36,180 nucleotides of DNA from Alphaproteobacteria bacterium (lineage in GTDB: Bacteria; Pseudomonadota; Alphaproteobacteria; JAJUGE01), in the NCBI GenBank assembly GCA_029268305.1, contig JAJUGE010000028.1:1-36180 (forward strand), read 5' to 3'. Numbering within the stretch: position 1 is the first letter of the stretch; every line of letters starts with the position of its first letter. A program made the position numbers and the translations under genes. The notes below the pieces were generated by a model, which was not told the origin of the DNA, searched no databases, and saw nothing but the letters and a program-made list of their open reading frames with translations. Below, piece after piece: positions 27,698 through 35,503 of this stretch.

Positions 27698-28449
27698 CAG
27701 AGCCCCCGCTGCCGCTTGATCTCGTCGTAAGCGGCGTTGATCCCGGCCATCTTCTGGTTCGCGACTTCCTCGAACTCCTTCGGCAGGCCTTGCGCCATCA
27801 GGCGATCGGGGTGGTGCTCCCGAATCAGTTCGCGGTAGCGGCGGCGGATATCTCCGTCGCTCGCACCTCGATCGATCCCGAGAACGGTATAGGGGTCGCT
27901 CGCATCCGGTCCGATGTGCCCGGCGCGGATCCGGGAGAACTCCTGCTCGTCGAAGCCGAAGATCTCCGCGACCTGCTGCAAATATCGGAGTTCGGCCGCA
28001 TGCAGGTTGCCGTCCGCCTTGGCGATATGGAACAGGCAGTCGAGCAACTCCTCCAGAACGCTCGGCGTGTCCTGGAGCATGCGCGCGATCTGATGGGCGT
28101 AAGGCTCGAACCCGCGGGCGTCGCGCTTCGCCCGGTCGAACAGCCGTGCGACGTTCTTTTCCTCGTCGGTGGGAATGTGGAACACCTCGCGAAACGCGCG
28201 GATCTCGTCGCGGGTCACGCGCCCGTCCGCCTTCGCCATTTTCGCCGACAGCACGATCACACCGATGGTGAACCCGATCTGCCGGGTCGCGTCCGCGGCG
28301 GGCTGCGCCGCCTCGCCGGCGGACGACTGCGCCTGCTGGTCGCGGAACTGGTCGACCGCATGGCCGGCGACCGCGCCCAGCAACGCGCCGAGCGGGCCGC
28401 CGATCGCGAACCCGGCCGCTCCGCCCACAACCTTTCCCCAGATGCTCAT
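27697..28449 (-). CDS. DjlA-like co-chaperone with TerB and J domains
   Basis: A 250-residue protein. An N-terminal glycine-zipper-like hydrophobic segment (about 9-33) may insert in the membrane. A TerB-like helical domain follows, with two acidic motifs KADGRVTRDE (73-82) and KADGNLHAAE (144-153). A C-terminal J domain (about 185-250) has the DnaK-activating HPD at 213-215. This order matches DjlA, a membrane-anchored DnaK partner. The start ATG 28449 lacks a good ribosome binding site; TCTAAC, a possible -10, lies only eight bases upstream, so the message could be leaderless. Its stop overlaps the ABC-F start. Confidence 0.9.
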   Translation of the reverse strand: MSIWGKVVGGAAGFAIGGPLGALLGAVAGHAVDQFRDQQAQSSAGEAAQPAADATRQIGFTIGVIVLSAKMAKADGRVTRDEIRAFREVFHIPTDEEKNVARLFDRAKRDARGFEPYAHQIARMLQDTPSVLEELLDCLFHIAKADGNLHAAELRYLQQVAEIFGFDEQEFSRIRAGHIGPDASDPYTVLGIDRGASDGDIRRRYRELIREHHPDRLMAQGLPKEFEEVANQKMAGINAAYDEIKRQRGL

Positions 28450-28514
28450 ACCGTTCTGTTAGAGCGCATCGACGCCGACCGCAAGTCGCCGGCCTCCTCC
28501 ACATCCGCGGGCGG

Positions 28515-30590
28515 TCAGGCCGGCCTGGATCGCAGCACCCGTCGGATTTCCGCCGCCAGCCGGTCCTGATGATACGGCTTTGCCAACCTGGGCAAGTCGA
28601 TCCCGGCCGATGCCGACGGCAGCTCCGCATATCCGGTCGCCAGCAGGATCGGGAGATCGGGCCGAAGCTCGCGGGCGGCCTCCGCCAGCTGTCCGCCGGT
28701 CATTCCCGGCATCGCGTAGTCGGTGATCAGCAGGTCGACCGCCGCTCCGTCCCGCAGGATCTGGAGCGCATGCGTACCGGAATTCGCCTCGATGACATGG
28801 TGACCGAGATCCTCGAGCATCGCCACGGTGCTCATGGCGATGAGCGCGTCGTCGTCCACGACCAGCACCGAGATCTTCGGGGACGGCTCCTGGTCCGCGG
28901 GCATCTCGGTCTCCACCACGCGAGGCTCCGCGACGCCGCTACTCACGGGCAGCCAGAGCTCGGCCCGCGTGCCGCAACCAATGCGGCTGGACAGCCTGAG
29001 CGCACCGTTCAATTGCCGAGCCAGCCCGTGGATCATGGAGAGGCCGAGGCCGGTGCCCTTGCCGAGCTCCTTGGTGGAAAAGAAGGGCTCGGTCGCCTTC
29101 TCCAGGGTCTCGGCATCCATGCCGTGGCCGGTATCGCTGACGATCAGGCGCACGTAGGCGCCTGCGGGAAGGTCGTCCTCGGGTGTCGCTTCGGTCACTT
29201 CGGCCTGATCGGCAGTGATCGAGAGGATTCCGCCGTTCGGCATCGCGTCGCGGGAATTGACCACGAGATTGAGCAGCGCCAACTCCAGCTGGTTCATGTC
29301 CACGAGCGCCGCGGGCAGCGTTTCCGGAAGGTCGATCCTGAGTTCGACCTGCGCCTCGACGGAGCGCCGCAGCAGATCGGCCATGCCGTTCACCAGGTCG
29401 ATCAGACTTCCCGGCCGGACCGCGAGATCCTGCCGTCGCGCGAACGCCAGCAGCCGTTGCGTGAGCGCCGCACCCCGCTGTGCGCCCTGTTGTGCGCTCG
29501 TGATCAGGCGCTCCGTCCTCTCGTCCGCCGTCACCTGCTTCCGCAACAGATCGAGGTTGCCGAGAATCGCCATCAGAAGATTGTTGAAGTCGTGGGCGAC
29601 GCCGCCGGTGAGCTGGCCGATCATCTCCATCTTCTGCGCCTGTCGGAGCTGTTCTTCCGCCCGCTCCCGATGGGCGATCTCCGCCAGCACCGCCTCATGA
29701 GCCCGCTTCAGCTCGGATGTCCGTTCGGCGATCCGGTCTTCGAGCGTCTCGTTCAGATTCCTCAGGTGCTCCTCGACCAGCTTGCGCTCGGTAATGTCGG
29801 ATGCGACGCCGACGAGCCTGGCCCGGCCGCGCTGCCGCCTGCCGTGCGCCAGTCGTGCGCGCGCCTCCGCCCAATGAATGCTCCCGTCCGGCCAGACCAC
29901 GCGGTATTCGACGGAGATATCTGCTTCCGTCTCCATGCATTCCCGGACCGCGTTCAGGAACCGGGGCCGATCCTCCACATGAATCGCCGTGAGAACGGAT
30001 CGATAGTCGAGATCTTCATCGGCCGAGCGCCCGAAAAAGCTCTTGAACGCCTCTGACGCGGCCAAGACACCTGTGGCCACGTCGAACTCCCACGAGCCGA
30101 GATGTCCCGCGAGCAACGCCGTTCGGAGCCGTTCCTCACCTTCGCGCAGCTCTTCCATCCGCGCGCGCGCTTCGTACTGCCGTTGGCGCCCCTTGAGAGC
30201 CGCCCGTGCTACGCTGATGAAGGTCCGCGGATGGAACGGTCGTTCGAGAAAGGTGACGTTTCCGAGCAGATCCGAAACCCTCGCCATGCCGGGGTCGCGC
30301 TCGCTCCCGCCGCCGCGTCGGGTCAGGACGATGAAGGCGATATCCGACCATTCGGGTTGAGCGCGCAGGCGCGCCGCGATTCCGCGCAGGTCGGCCGAGC
30401 GTAGCGCCTCTTCCGTGACGACGGCGAAGCTGGTCCCCTCTCCCAACCCTTCCTCGAGGTCGGCGATGTTCCTGCAAATCCCGGCTGCGATGCCCGCTTG
30501 GCGCAGAAGAAGTTCCGCAATCGTTGCGTCCCGCCCGTGCGGCGTGAAGATCAGCGCGTTTCCACCCACCATGCCGGAAATCGTCGTCAC
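28515..30590 (-). CDS. Hybrid sensor histidine kinase: degenerate receiver, PAS, kinase, receiver
   Basis: A 691-residue protein without obvious membrane segments. Residues ~10-135 look like a receiver fold whose active site is lost: TPHGRD stands in place of the acidic pair, no aspartate follows FAVVTEE, and arginine replaces lysine in LERPF. A PAS domain follows (~155-270), then a coiled coil, then HisKA with phospho-acceptor H333 (VAHDFNNLL). The ATPase shows the N box around N445, DTGHGMD (486-492) and GKGTGLGLS (510-518). The C-terminal receiver (573-690) has D624 and K671. The start GTG 30590 overlaps the KaiC-like stop as GTGA, with AGAAGG upstream, so it probably works with that ATPase. 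Confidence 0.93.
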   Translation of the reverse strand: MTTISGMVGGNALIFTPHGRDATIAELLLRQAGIAAGICRNIADLEEGLGEGTSFAVVTEEALRSADLRGIAARLRAQPEWSDIAFIVLTRRGGGSERDPGMARVSDLLGNVTFLERPFHPRTFISVARAALKGRQRQYEARARMEELREGEERLRTALLAGHLGSWEFDVATGVLAASEAFKSFFGRSADEDLDYRSVLTAIHVEDRPRFLNAVRECMETEADISVEYRVVWPDGSIHWAEARARLAHGRRQRGRARLVGVASDITERKLVEEHLRNLNETLEDRIAERTSELKRAHEAVLAEIAHRERAEEQLRQAQKMEMIGQLTGGVAHDFNNLLMAILGNLDLLRKQVTADERTERLITSAQQGAQRGAALTQRLLAFARRQDLAVRPGSLIDLVNGMADLLRRSVEAQVELRIDLPETLPAALVDMNQLELALLNLVVNSRDAMPNGGILSITADQAEVTEATPEDDLPAGAYVRLIVSDTGHGMDAETLEKATEPFFSTKELGKGTGLGLSMIHGLARQLNGALRLSSRIGCGTRAELWLPVSSGVAEPRVVETEMPADQEPSPKISVLVVDDDALIAMSTVAMLEDLGHHVIEANSGTHALQILRDGAAVDLLITDYAMPGMTGGQLAEAARELRPDLPILLATGYAELPSASAGIDLPRLAKPYHQDRLAAEIRRVLRSRPA

Positions 30591-32089
30591 TCGCCTTCTG
30601 TCGGCCGGATCAGGGGGCCGCCGCCGCCGATGAAGATGGGCACGCCGCGGAGGACACCCTGGAACTCGTCCAGAGGTTCGCCGAGAGCCAGACCGCTCGC
30701 GCCGATGCTGAACTCCCGGATCGTGTCCTCGTGTCGCCCCATCCGCTTCTTGATGACCGAGACCGCCCGCCGGACCTTGCCCACCGCTTCGAAATAGCGG
30801 AGCAGGATGACGGTGTCGGCGAGGTAGGTCACGTCCACCGGCGAGCGCATCTCGCCCACCAGACCATGCTGCGCGACGGTGAGGAATGTCGCCGCGCCCT
30901 GCCGGTTCAGGTATTGGATCAACTCGTGGATGTGGAGAATGAGCGCCTTCTCCTGCGGCATGGCCGCCTGGTAGCCGTTGAGGCTGTCGATCACGACGGT
31001 ACCGGCCTGCGCCTCGTCGGCCCGGCTTCGCACCCGGTGAGCGAACTCGCCCGGCGAGAGCTCCGCGGCATCCACCTGCTCGATATGCAGCAAGCCCGAG
31101 TCCCGCATGCCTTCGAGATCGAACCCGAGCGCGTACGCCCGATCGAAGAGCAGGCCCAGCTCCTCGTCGAACGAGAAGATGGCCGCGTTCTCGCCGCGTC
31201 CCACCGCCGCCGCGACGAACTGAAGCACGAAGATGCTCTTGCCGGTGCCGGCGGGCCCGATGACCAGGCTGCTCGAGCCCCGCTCGATACCGCCCCCGAG
31301 CAGCGCGTCCAGTTCGGCGATGCCGCTGGTCACCTGCTCGCGCGCGAACCGGGTTCGATGCTCCAATGCCACCAGCCGCGGAAAGACGGCAACTCCGCCG
31401 GTGCGGATGGTGAAATCGTGATAGCCGCCCCGGAAGGCGTGCCCGCGATATTTGGACACCCTCAGCCGTCGTCGCTCGGCGCCATAGTCCGGCGCGAGTT
31501 CCTCGAGCTTGATGACGCCGTGCACGACGCTGTGGGCGGTCTTGTCGGCGGCCTCCGAGGTGAGGTCGTCGAGCAGCAGCACCGTCGCGCCGTACCTGGA
31601 GAAGTAATGCTTGAGCGCGAGAAGCTGCCGCCTGTAGCGCAGCGAGCTCTGCGCCAGCAGGCGGATCTCGGAGAGGCTGTCCAGGACGATGCGACTGGGC
31701 TTGTAGCGCTCGATCGCCTCGAAGATCAGCTTCGTCGTTTCGCCGAGCTCGAGGTCGGAGGAGTAGAGCAGGCTCTGCTGTTGATCCGCATCCAGCAGGC
31801 TTTCCGGCGGCACCAGCTCGAAGACGTGGAGGTTTTCCCCGATGATCCACCCATGCGAGGCCGCACCGGCCCGCAATTCGGGATCGGTTTCCGAAAGGGT
31901 GATGTAGAGGCAGGACTCGCCGGCTTCCGAGCCCTCCAGCAGGAAGCGGAGGGCGATCGTCGTCTTGCCCGTTCCGGGCGAACCTTCGAGCAGAAAGGCG
32001 TGTCCCGGTGCGAAGCCGCCGCCCAGGACGTCGTCCAGACCGGGAACGCCGGTGCGAGCCGGGTGACTCCCGTCAGCTTCAGGTGCCAT
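30587..32089 (-). CDS. KaiC-like double-domain RecA-family ATPase
   Basis: A 500-residue protein with two KaiC domains in tandem. Walker A motifs are GSPGTGKTT (36-44) and GPAGTGKS (278-285); Walker B-like strands RIVLDSLSE (133-141) and TVVIDSLNG (364-372) follow. By alignment from memory with cyanobacterial KaiC, the autophosphorylated S431/T432 pair corresponds to T421/Y422 in VDVTYLADT. Homologues occur widely outside cyanobacteria, often next to histidine kinases and usually without KaiA or KaiB; neither is in this window. The start ATG 32089 has GGAG six bases upstream; the frame to 32167 has no support. A clock role is not implied. Confidence 0.93.
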   Translation of the reverse strand: MAPEADGSHPARTGVPGLDDVLGGGFAPGHAFLLEGSPGTGKTTIALRFLLEGSEAGESCLYITLSETDPELRAGAASHGWIIGENLHVFELVPPESLLDADQQQSLLYSSDLELGETTKLIFEAIERYKPSRIVLDSLSEIRLLAQSSLRYRRQLLALKHYFSRYGATVLLLDDLTSEAADKTAHSVVHGVIKLEELAPDYGAERRRLRVSKYRGHAFRGGYHDFTIRTGGVAVFPRLVALEHRTRFAREQVTSGIAELDALLGGGIERGSSSLVIGPAGTGKSIFVLQFVAAAVGRGENAAIFSFDEELGLLFDRAYALGFDLEGMRDSGLLHIEQVDAAELSPGEFAHRVRSRADEAQAGTVVIDSLNGYQAAMPQEKALILHIHELIQYLNRQGAATFLTVAQHGLVGEMRSPVDVTYLADTVILLRYFEAVGKVRRAVSVIKKRMGRHEDTIREFSIGASGLALGEPLDEFQGVLRGVPIFIGGGGPLIRPTEGE

Positions 32090-32283
32090 GCATCGCTCCG
32101 ATCTCCTGGGTCTCCGGTCGAGACGGCACACTAAAAGATCGGCGCCACTCCCACCACCGGAGAGCAACGCCTTCCCCGATCGCAGAACGCCTGAACGCCC
32201 GGTGAGTTCGCGTGCGCGACCAGTCGTTTTCGCCGGACGCGCTCTGCTATAGGCTGGTAGCGGAGATCGCCCGGAGGTCAGAC
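32090..32283. promoter_or_regulatory. Divergent promoter region between KaiC-like and AstE/AspA-family genes
   Basis: This 194-bp stretch separates divergent genes. On the plus strand CTATAG/TATAGG at 32247-32253 resembles a -10 element and would start transcription just ahead of the strong ribosome binding site GGAGG (32273-32277), which sits six bases before GTG 32284. A possible -35, TCGTTT, lies about 18 bases upstream of it. On the minus strand TTTTAG near 32131 is a weak -10 candidate for the KaiC-like gene. The ribosome binding site is clear; the promoters are tentative. Confidence 0.4.
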
Positions 32284-33237
32284 GTGAGCGACAACAAGTA
32301 CCCCATCGAGTTCGAAGCCCCCGATATCACGCCGTACAAGATCGGCAATCGGGGGGTGGATTACGTGCACACCTTCGAGGCGGTTCACCCAGGGCCGCAC
32401 GTCATGGTCAACGCGCTGACGCACGGCAACGAGATCTGCGGTGCCGTCGCTCTCGACTTCCTCTTGAAGCACGAAGTCCACCCGCTGAAGGGCAAGCTCA
32501 CGCTGTGCTTCGCCAACGTCGACGCGCACGCGCTCTGGGACCCGAAAAATCCCAACGGCTCGCGCTTCGTCGACGAGGACTTCAACCGCCTCTGGGAGGA
32601 GCACCGGCTCGACAGCGACGAGCACAGCACCGAACTCGAACGCGCGCGCGAGCTGCGCCCGATCTACGAGGAGGTGGATTACCTGCTCGACGTGCACTCG
32701 ATGGGCACGAATCACGAGCCGCTGATCATCTGCAACGGGCTGGAGAAGGAGCGGACGCTCTCGCGCCAGGTCGGCTACCCGGCCGCGGTCGTCTGCGGCC
32801 CGGTGTTCGCTCCCGGCAAGCGCATCATCGAGTACACGCCCTTCCACGACACCTCCAACGCCAAGACGGCGCTGCTGGTCGAGTGCGGGCAGCACTGGGC
32901 CAAATACGCCGAGACGGCCGCCCTCGACACCACCCTCTATTTCCTGAAGGCGCTCGGCGTGATCGAGGCGGAGTTCGCCGACGCCCACATAACCGCCAAT
33001 CCGCCGCCACCGCAGCGCATGATGGACGTAACCGACGGCGTTACGGCGAGAACCGACGATTTCCGGTTCGTCGAGCCGTTCGTCGGCTTCGAGCAGTTCG
33101 AGAAGAAGGGCAGCGTCGTCGCCCTCGACGGAGGCCGCGAGGTGGTCACGCCCTACGACGACTGCATCCTGGTCATGCCGAACCACCGCGCCCGCGCCAA
33201 CCAGCGCGCCCTCCGCTTCGCGCGAATGGTGGAATAG
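32284..33237 (+). CDS. Zinc-dependent AstE/AspA-family hydrolase (succinylglutamate desuccinylase/aspartoacylase)
   Basis: A 317-residue M14-like zinc hydrolase that removes an acyl group from an N-acylated amino acid or similar substrate. Zinc ligands are H47 and E50 (LTHGNEICG) and H138 (LLDVHSMG). The substrate-site segment FVDEDFNRLW (95-104) matches the conserved DFNR motif. The C-terminal ~100 residues form the beta-rich second domain. Start GTG 32284 was chosen because GGAGG precedes it by six bases; the frame could extend to GTG 32212, but that would run through the likely promoter. No amino-acid catabolic genes lie nearby, so the substrate is unknown. Confidence 0.88.
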   Translation: MSDNKYPIEFEAPDITPYKIGNRGVDYVHTFEAVHPGPHVMVNALTHGNEICGAVALDFLLKHEVHPLKGKLTLCFANVDAHALWDPKNPNGSRFVDEDFNRLWEEHRLDSDEHSTELERARELRPIYEEVDYLLDVHSMGTNHEPLIICNGLEKERTLSRQVGYPAAVVCGPVFAPGKRIIEYTPFHDTSNAKTALLVECGQHWAKYAETAALDTTLYFLKALGVIEAEFADAHITANPPPPQRMMDVTDGVTARTDDFRFVEPFVGFEQFEKKGSVVALDGGREVVTPYDDCILVMPNHRARANQRALRFARMVE

Positions 33238-33380
33238 ACCGCAAAGCATCGCCCGGGCCGGCCGGAACCCGCCGACGCGACGCAGGTTCGCATGGCAGCA
33301 CCCGTGCAGCCTTCACCCGGCATTCCCCGCAGGGCGGAGCCGGGCGAGGCGGGCCGGGAATCTCACCTCGGAGACCTGCC
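33238..33380. other. Short intergenic stretch before the Gly-rich protein gene
   Basis: About 143 bp, very rich in G+C, with several short GC-rich self-complementary pieces such as CCCGGGCCGGCCGG near 33254. A terminator for the upstream gene could lie here but no hairpin followed by a T run is seen. A ribosome binding site CGGAG (33369-33373) precedes the next ATG by seven bases. Confidence 0.3.
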
Positions 33381-33857
33381 ATGCGCCATTCGACTCTGTC
33401 GGCCCTCTCGATCTCACTGCTCCTGGGAACCACGCCGGTTGCGTTCGCGGACTGCGGGCCTGGCCACACGGCCATGTCGGACGGAGGAATGATCCTGGCT
33501 CAATCGGGCGGCTCCGGCGGAGGCGGCGGATACGGCAGTTCGGGAGGTGGTGCGAGCGGTGGGACGGCCAGCGCCTCCGGCAACGGAGCGAGCACGGGCT
33601 CGGGTGCCACGGCCGGCGATAGCGGCAGCCCCGGAACGACGGGCACGGGCTCCATGGGAACCGGAGACGGAGGCACGGCCGGCTCGGGCACCGGTTCGGG
33701 CAGCATGGGATCAGGCAGCACCGGTGCCGGCAGTGGCGGCATCGTCAACGGCACGAAGACCGAGACCCCCAGCATCCTCGGCGGCCAGTCGCGCGACGGA
33801 TCGACCACGGGCGGCTCCACCGACTCCGGTACCGGCACCGGCTCGACCGGTAGGTAA
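33381..33857 (+). CDS. Predicted secreted Gly/Ser/Thr-rich low-complexity protein
   Basis: A 158-residue protein with a clear Sec signal peptide: MRHSTLSALS, a hydrophobic core SISLLLGTTPV and a probable cleavage after AFA at residue 23. The mature part is almost entirely Gly, Ser, Thr and Ala in short irregular units such as GTGSMGTGDGG, with one Cys (residue 25) close to the cleavage site. No known domain is recognised. The site CGGAG before ATG 33381 and the signal peptide make the frame credible; the longer frame from 32505 is a shadow of the upstream gene. It may be a periplasmic or surface protein; function unknown. Confidence 0.72.
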   Translation: MRHSTLSALSISLLLGTTPVAFADCGPGHTAMSDGGMILAQSGGSGGGGGYGSSGGGASGGTASASGNGASTGSGATAGDSGSPGTTGTGSMGTGDGGTAGSGTGSGSMGSGSTGAGSGGIVNGTKTETPSILGGQSRDGSTTGGSTDSGTGTGSTGR

Positions 33858-33890
33858 TCGGCCCGACGAGCGCCTCCGGCGGGCGGCGTC

Positions 33891-35417
33891 TCAGAAGCTG
33901 TAGGGCCACGTCCGCATCAGGTGCTGACCGACGCCGCCGGAGGGGCGGCGGCGGTGCACCTCGAGCATGCCGGCGAGCCAGTCGCGGGTTTCACGTGGGT
34001 CGATCACATCCTGCGCCAGGAAACGCGAGGCGAGGTCGTAGGCGCCGGTCTCGCGGCCGACCTTGTCCAGCAGTTCCTTGAACTTCTCCGGGTCGTCCTT
34101 CGCCTTCACGCCGTAGACCACGTTCACGGCAACGGCCGGATCCATGAAGCTGATGTCGGCCGTGTACCAGGCGGCGATCTCGTCGGCGTTGCCGCCCATG
34201 TTGATGAAGGCCTGACCGTAGCTCTTGCGCATGATCACCGCGAGCCGCGGCACGGTCGTCATCTCGATGGCATGATTGAAGTTCATGATGTGCCCGCCGA
34301 GCCCGAGCCGCTCGCCTTCGACGCCGACGAGGAATCCCGGCGTGTCGGTCAGGAACACGACCGGCACGTTGAACGAATCGCACATCACGAGGAAGCTGGT
34401 CGCCTTGCGGCAGGCCTGCGGATCCAGCGCGCCCCCCTTGAAGATCGGGTTGCTCGCGATGATTCCGACGGTGTTGCCGTCGATGCGGGCGAGGCCCGTC
34501 ACCATCACCTTCGAAAATCGCTCCTTCAGCGGAAAAAAGCTGCCGTTGTCGACGATGCGGTCGATCACGGACCGCACGTCGTAAACGCGATTTCGCTCCT
34601 CGGGCAGAACGTCCAGCAGGCCGGCCATGCCCTCGCCGGAGCCGGGCGGCACCGCGGCCCGCGGCGGCGGCTCCTGGCTGTGCGACGGCAAGTAGGAGAG
34701 AAAGCGGCGAATGTCGTCGAGGATCTCCTGGTCGGTGTCGAAGGCGCGGTCCACCTCACCCGTGATCTCGGTGCGCATGCGCCAGCCGCCGAGCTCTTCC
34801 GGGTCGACCTCCTCCGAGATCGCGACCGAGGTGACGTTGCCGCTGGACACGGCCATGACCGCGCCCTTGCGCATCAGCACGAAGTCGGACATGCCCGCCT
34901 TCCAGGTGGGCGAGCCGTAGCTCGGCCCCATGATCGCCGTCACCCAGGGCGACTGGCGCATCCGCTGATAGACCTGGTGGCTCTTGGTGCGCCCGAGGCC
35001 GACCGCGCCCATCACGTCCGGAATGCGCGCACCGCCCGCCTCGGCCAGGATCACGAACGGCATCCCGTGCTCCGAGGCCGCCTTGCGGACGTGCTGGAAC
35101 TTGAGGCTCGCCACCGGAGAACTCGAGGCGCCGAGGGTAGTGAAGTCGTAGGCGAGCACCGCGACCGGCCGCCCGTCGATCCGTCCATAACCGGCGACGA
35201 CGCCGTCGCCGGGCGTGCGATCCCGGTCTTCCGGCCTCTCCGAGGTGGCGAAGGCGCCGACCTCGCGGAAACTGGCGTCGTCGAGCAGATAGTCGATGCG
35301 CTGTCTCGCGTTCAGCAGCCCCTGCTCGGCATACTCGGCGAGCTTGCGGGGCGAGCCCATGGCCAGTGCCTTCTTTTTGCGAGCCTGGTGCTCGGCGATG
35401 CGATCTTCGAACGGCAT
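33891..35417 (-). CDS. Acyl-CoA carboxylase carboxyltransferase (beta-type) subunit
   Basis: A 508-residue protein with two crotonase-fold halves, the carboxyltransferase that moves CO2 from carboxybiotin to an acyl-CoA. The N-half has AEAGGARIPDVMG (125-137), the C-half DTPGFLVGVEGE (358-369) and RKSYGQAFINMGG, which supply oxyanion-hole glycines. The family also includes propionyl-, methylcrotonyl- and geranyl-CoA carboxylase subunits; the segments here do not exactly match any one of those, so the substrate is left open. ATG 35417 has AAGGAG six bases upstream. The biotin carboxylase/carrier subunit is not in this window. Confidence 0.9.
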   Translation of the reverse strand: MPFEDRIAEHQARKKKALAMGSPRKLAEYAEQGLLNARQRIDYLLDDASFREVGAFATSERPEDRDRTPGDGVVAGYGRIDGRPVAVLAYDFTTLGASSSPVASLKFQHVRKAASEHGMPFVILAEAGGARIPDVMGAVGLGRTKSHQVYQRMRQSPWVTAIMGPSYGSPTWKAGMSDFVLMRKGAVMAVSSGNVTSVAISEEVDPEELGGWRMRTEITGEVDRAFDTDQEILDDIRRFLSYLPSHSQEPPPRAAVPPGSGEGMAGLLDVLPEERNRVYDVRSVIDRIVDNGSFFPLKERFSKVMVTGLARIDGNTVGIIASNPIFKGGALDPQACRKATSFLVMCDSFNVPVVFLTDTPGFLVGVEGERLGLGGHIMNFNHAIEMTTVPRLAVIMRKSYGQAFINMGGNADEIAAWYTADISFMDPAVAVNVVYGVKAKDDPEKFKELLDKVGRETGAYDLASRFLAQDVIDPRETRDWLAGMLEVHRRRPSGGVGQHLMRTWPYSF

Positions 35418-35503
35418 GAACGCTCCTTCGGTGGTGCTGCCGGCAGCTGTCCGGCCAACGATCCGACAAGTCGGCGCCGCGATCCAGTCCGAAGCGGCCC
35501 GTC

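Noticed and set aside
30731..32134. 467-codon plus-strand open frame opposite the KaiC-like gene
   Set aside because: Shadow of the real gene; the composition is that of a reverse-phase frame and no motif is present.
32212..32283. Upstream extension of the AstE/AspA-family hydrolase to GTG 32212
   Set aside because: A strong GGAGG site and a likely -10 element point to GTG 32284; the added residues have no family counterpart that I recognise.
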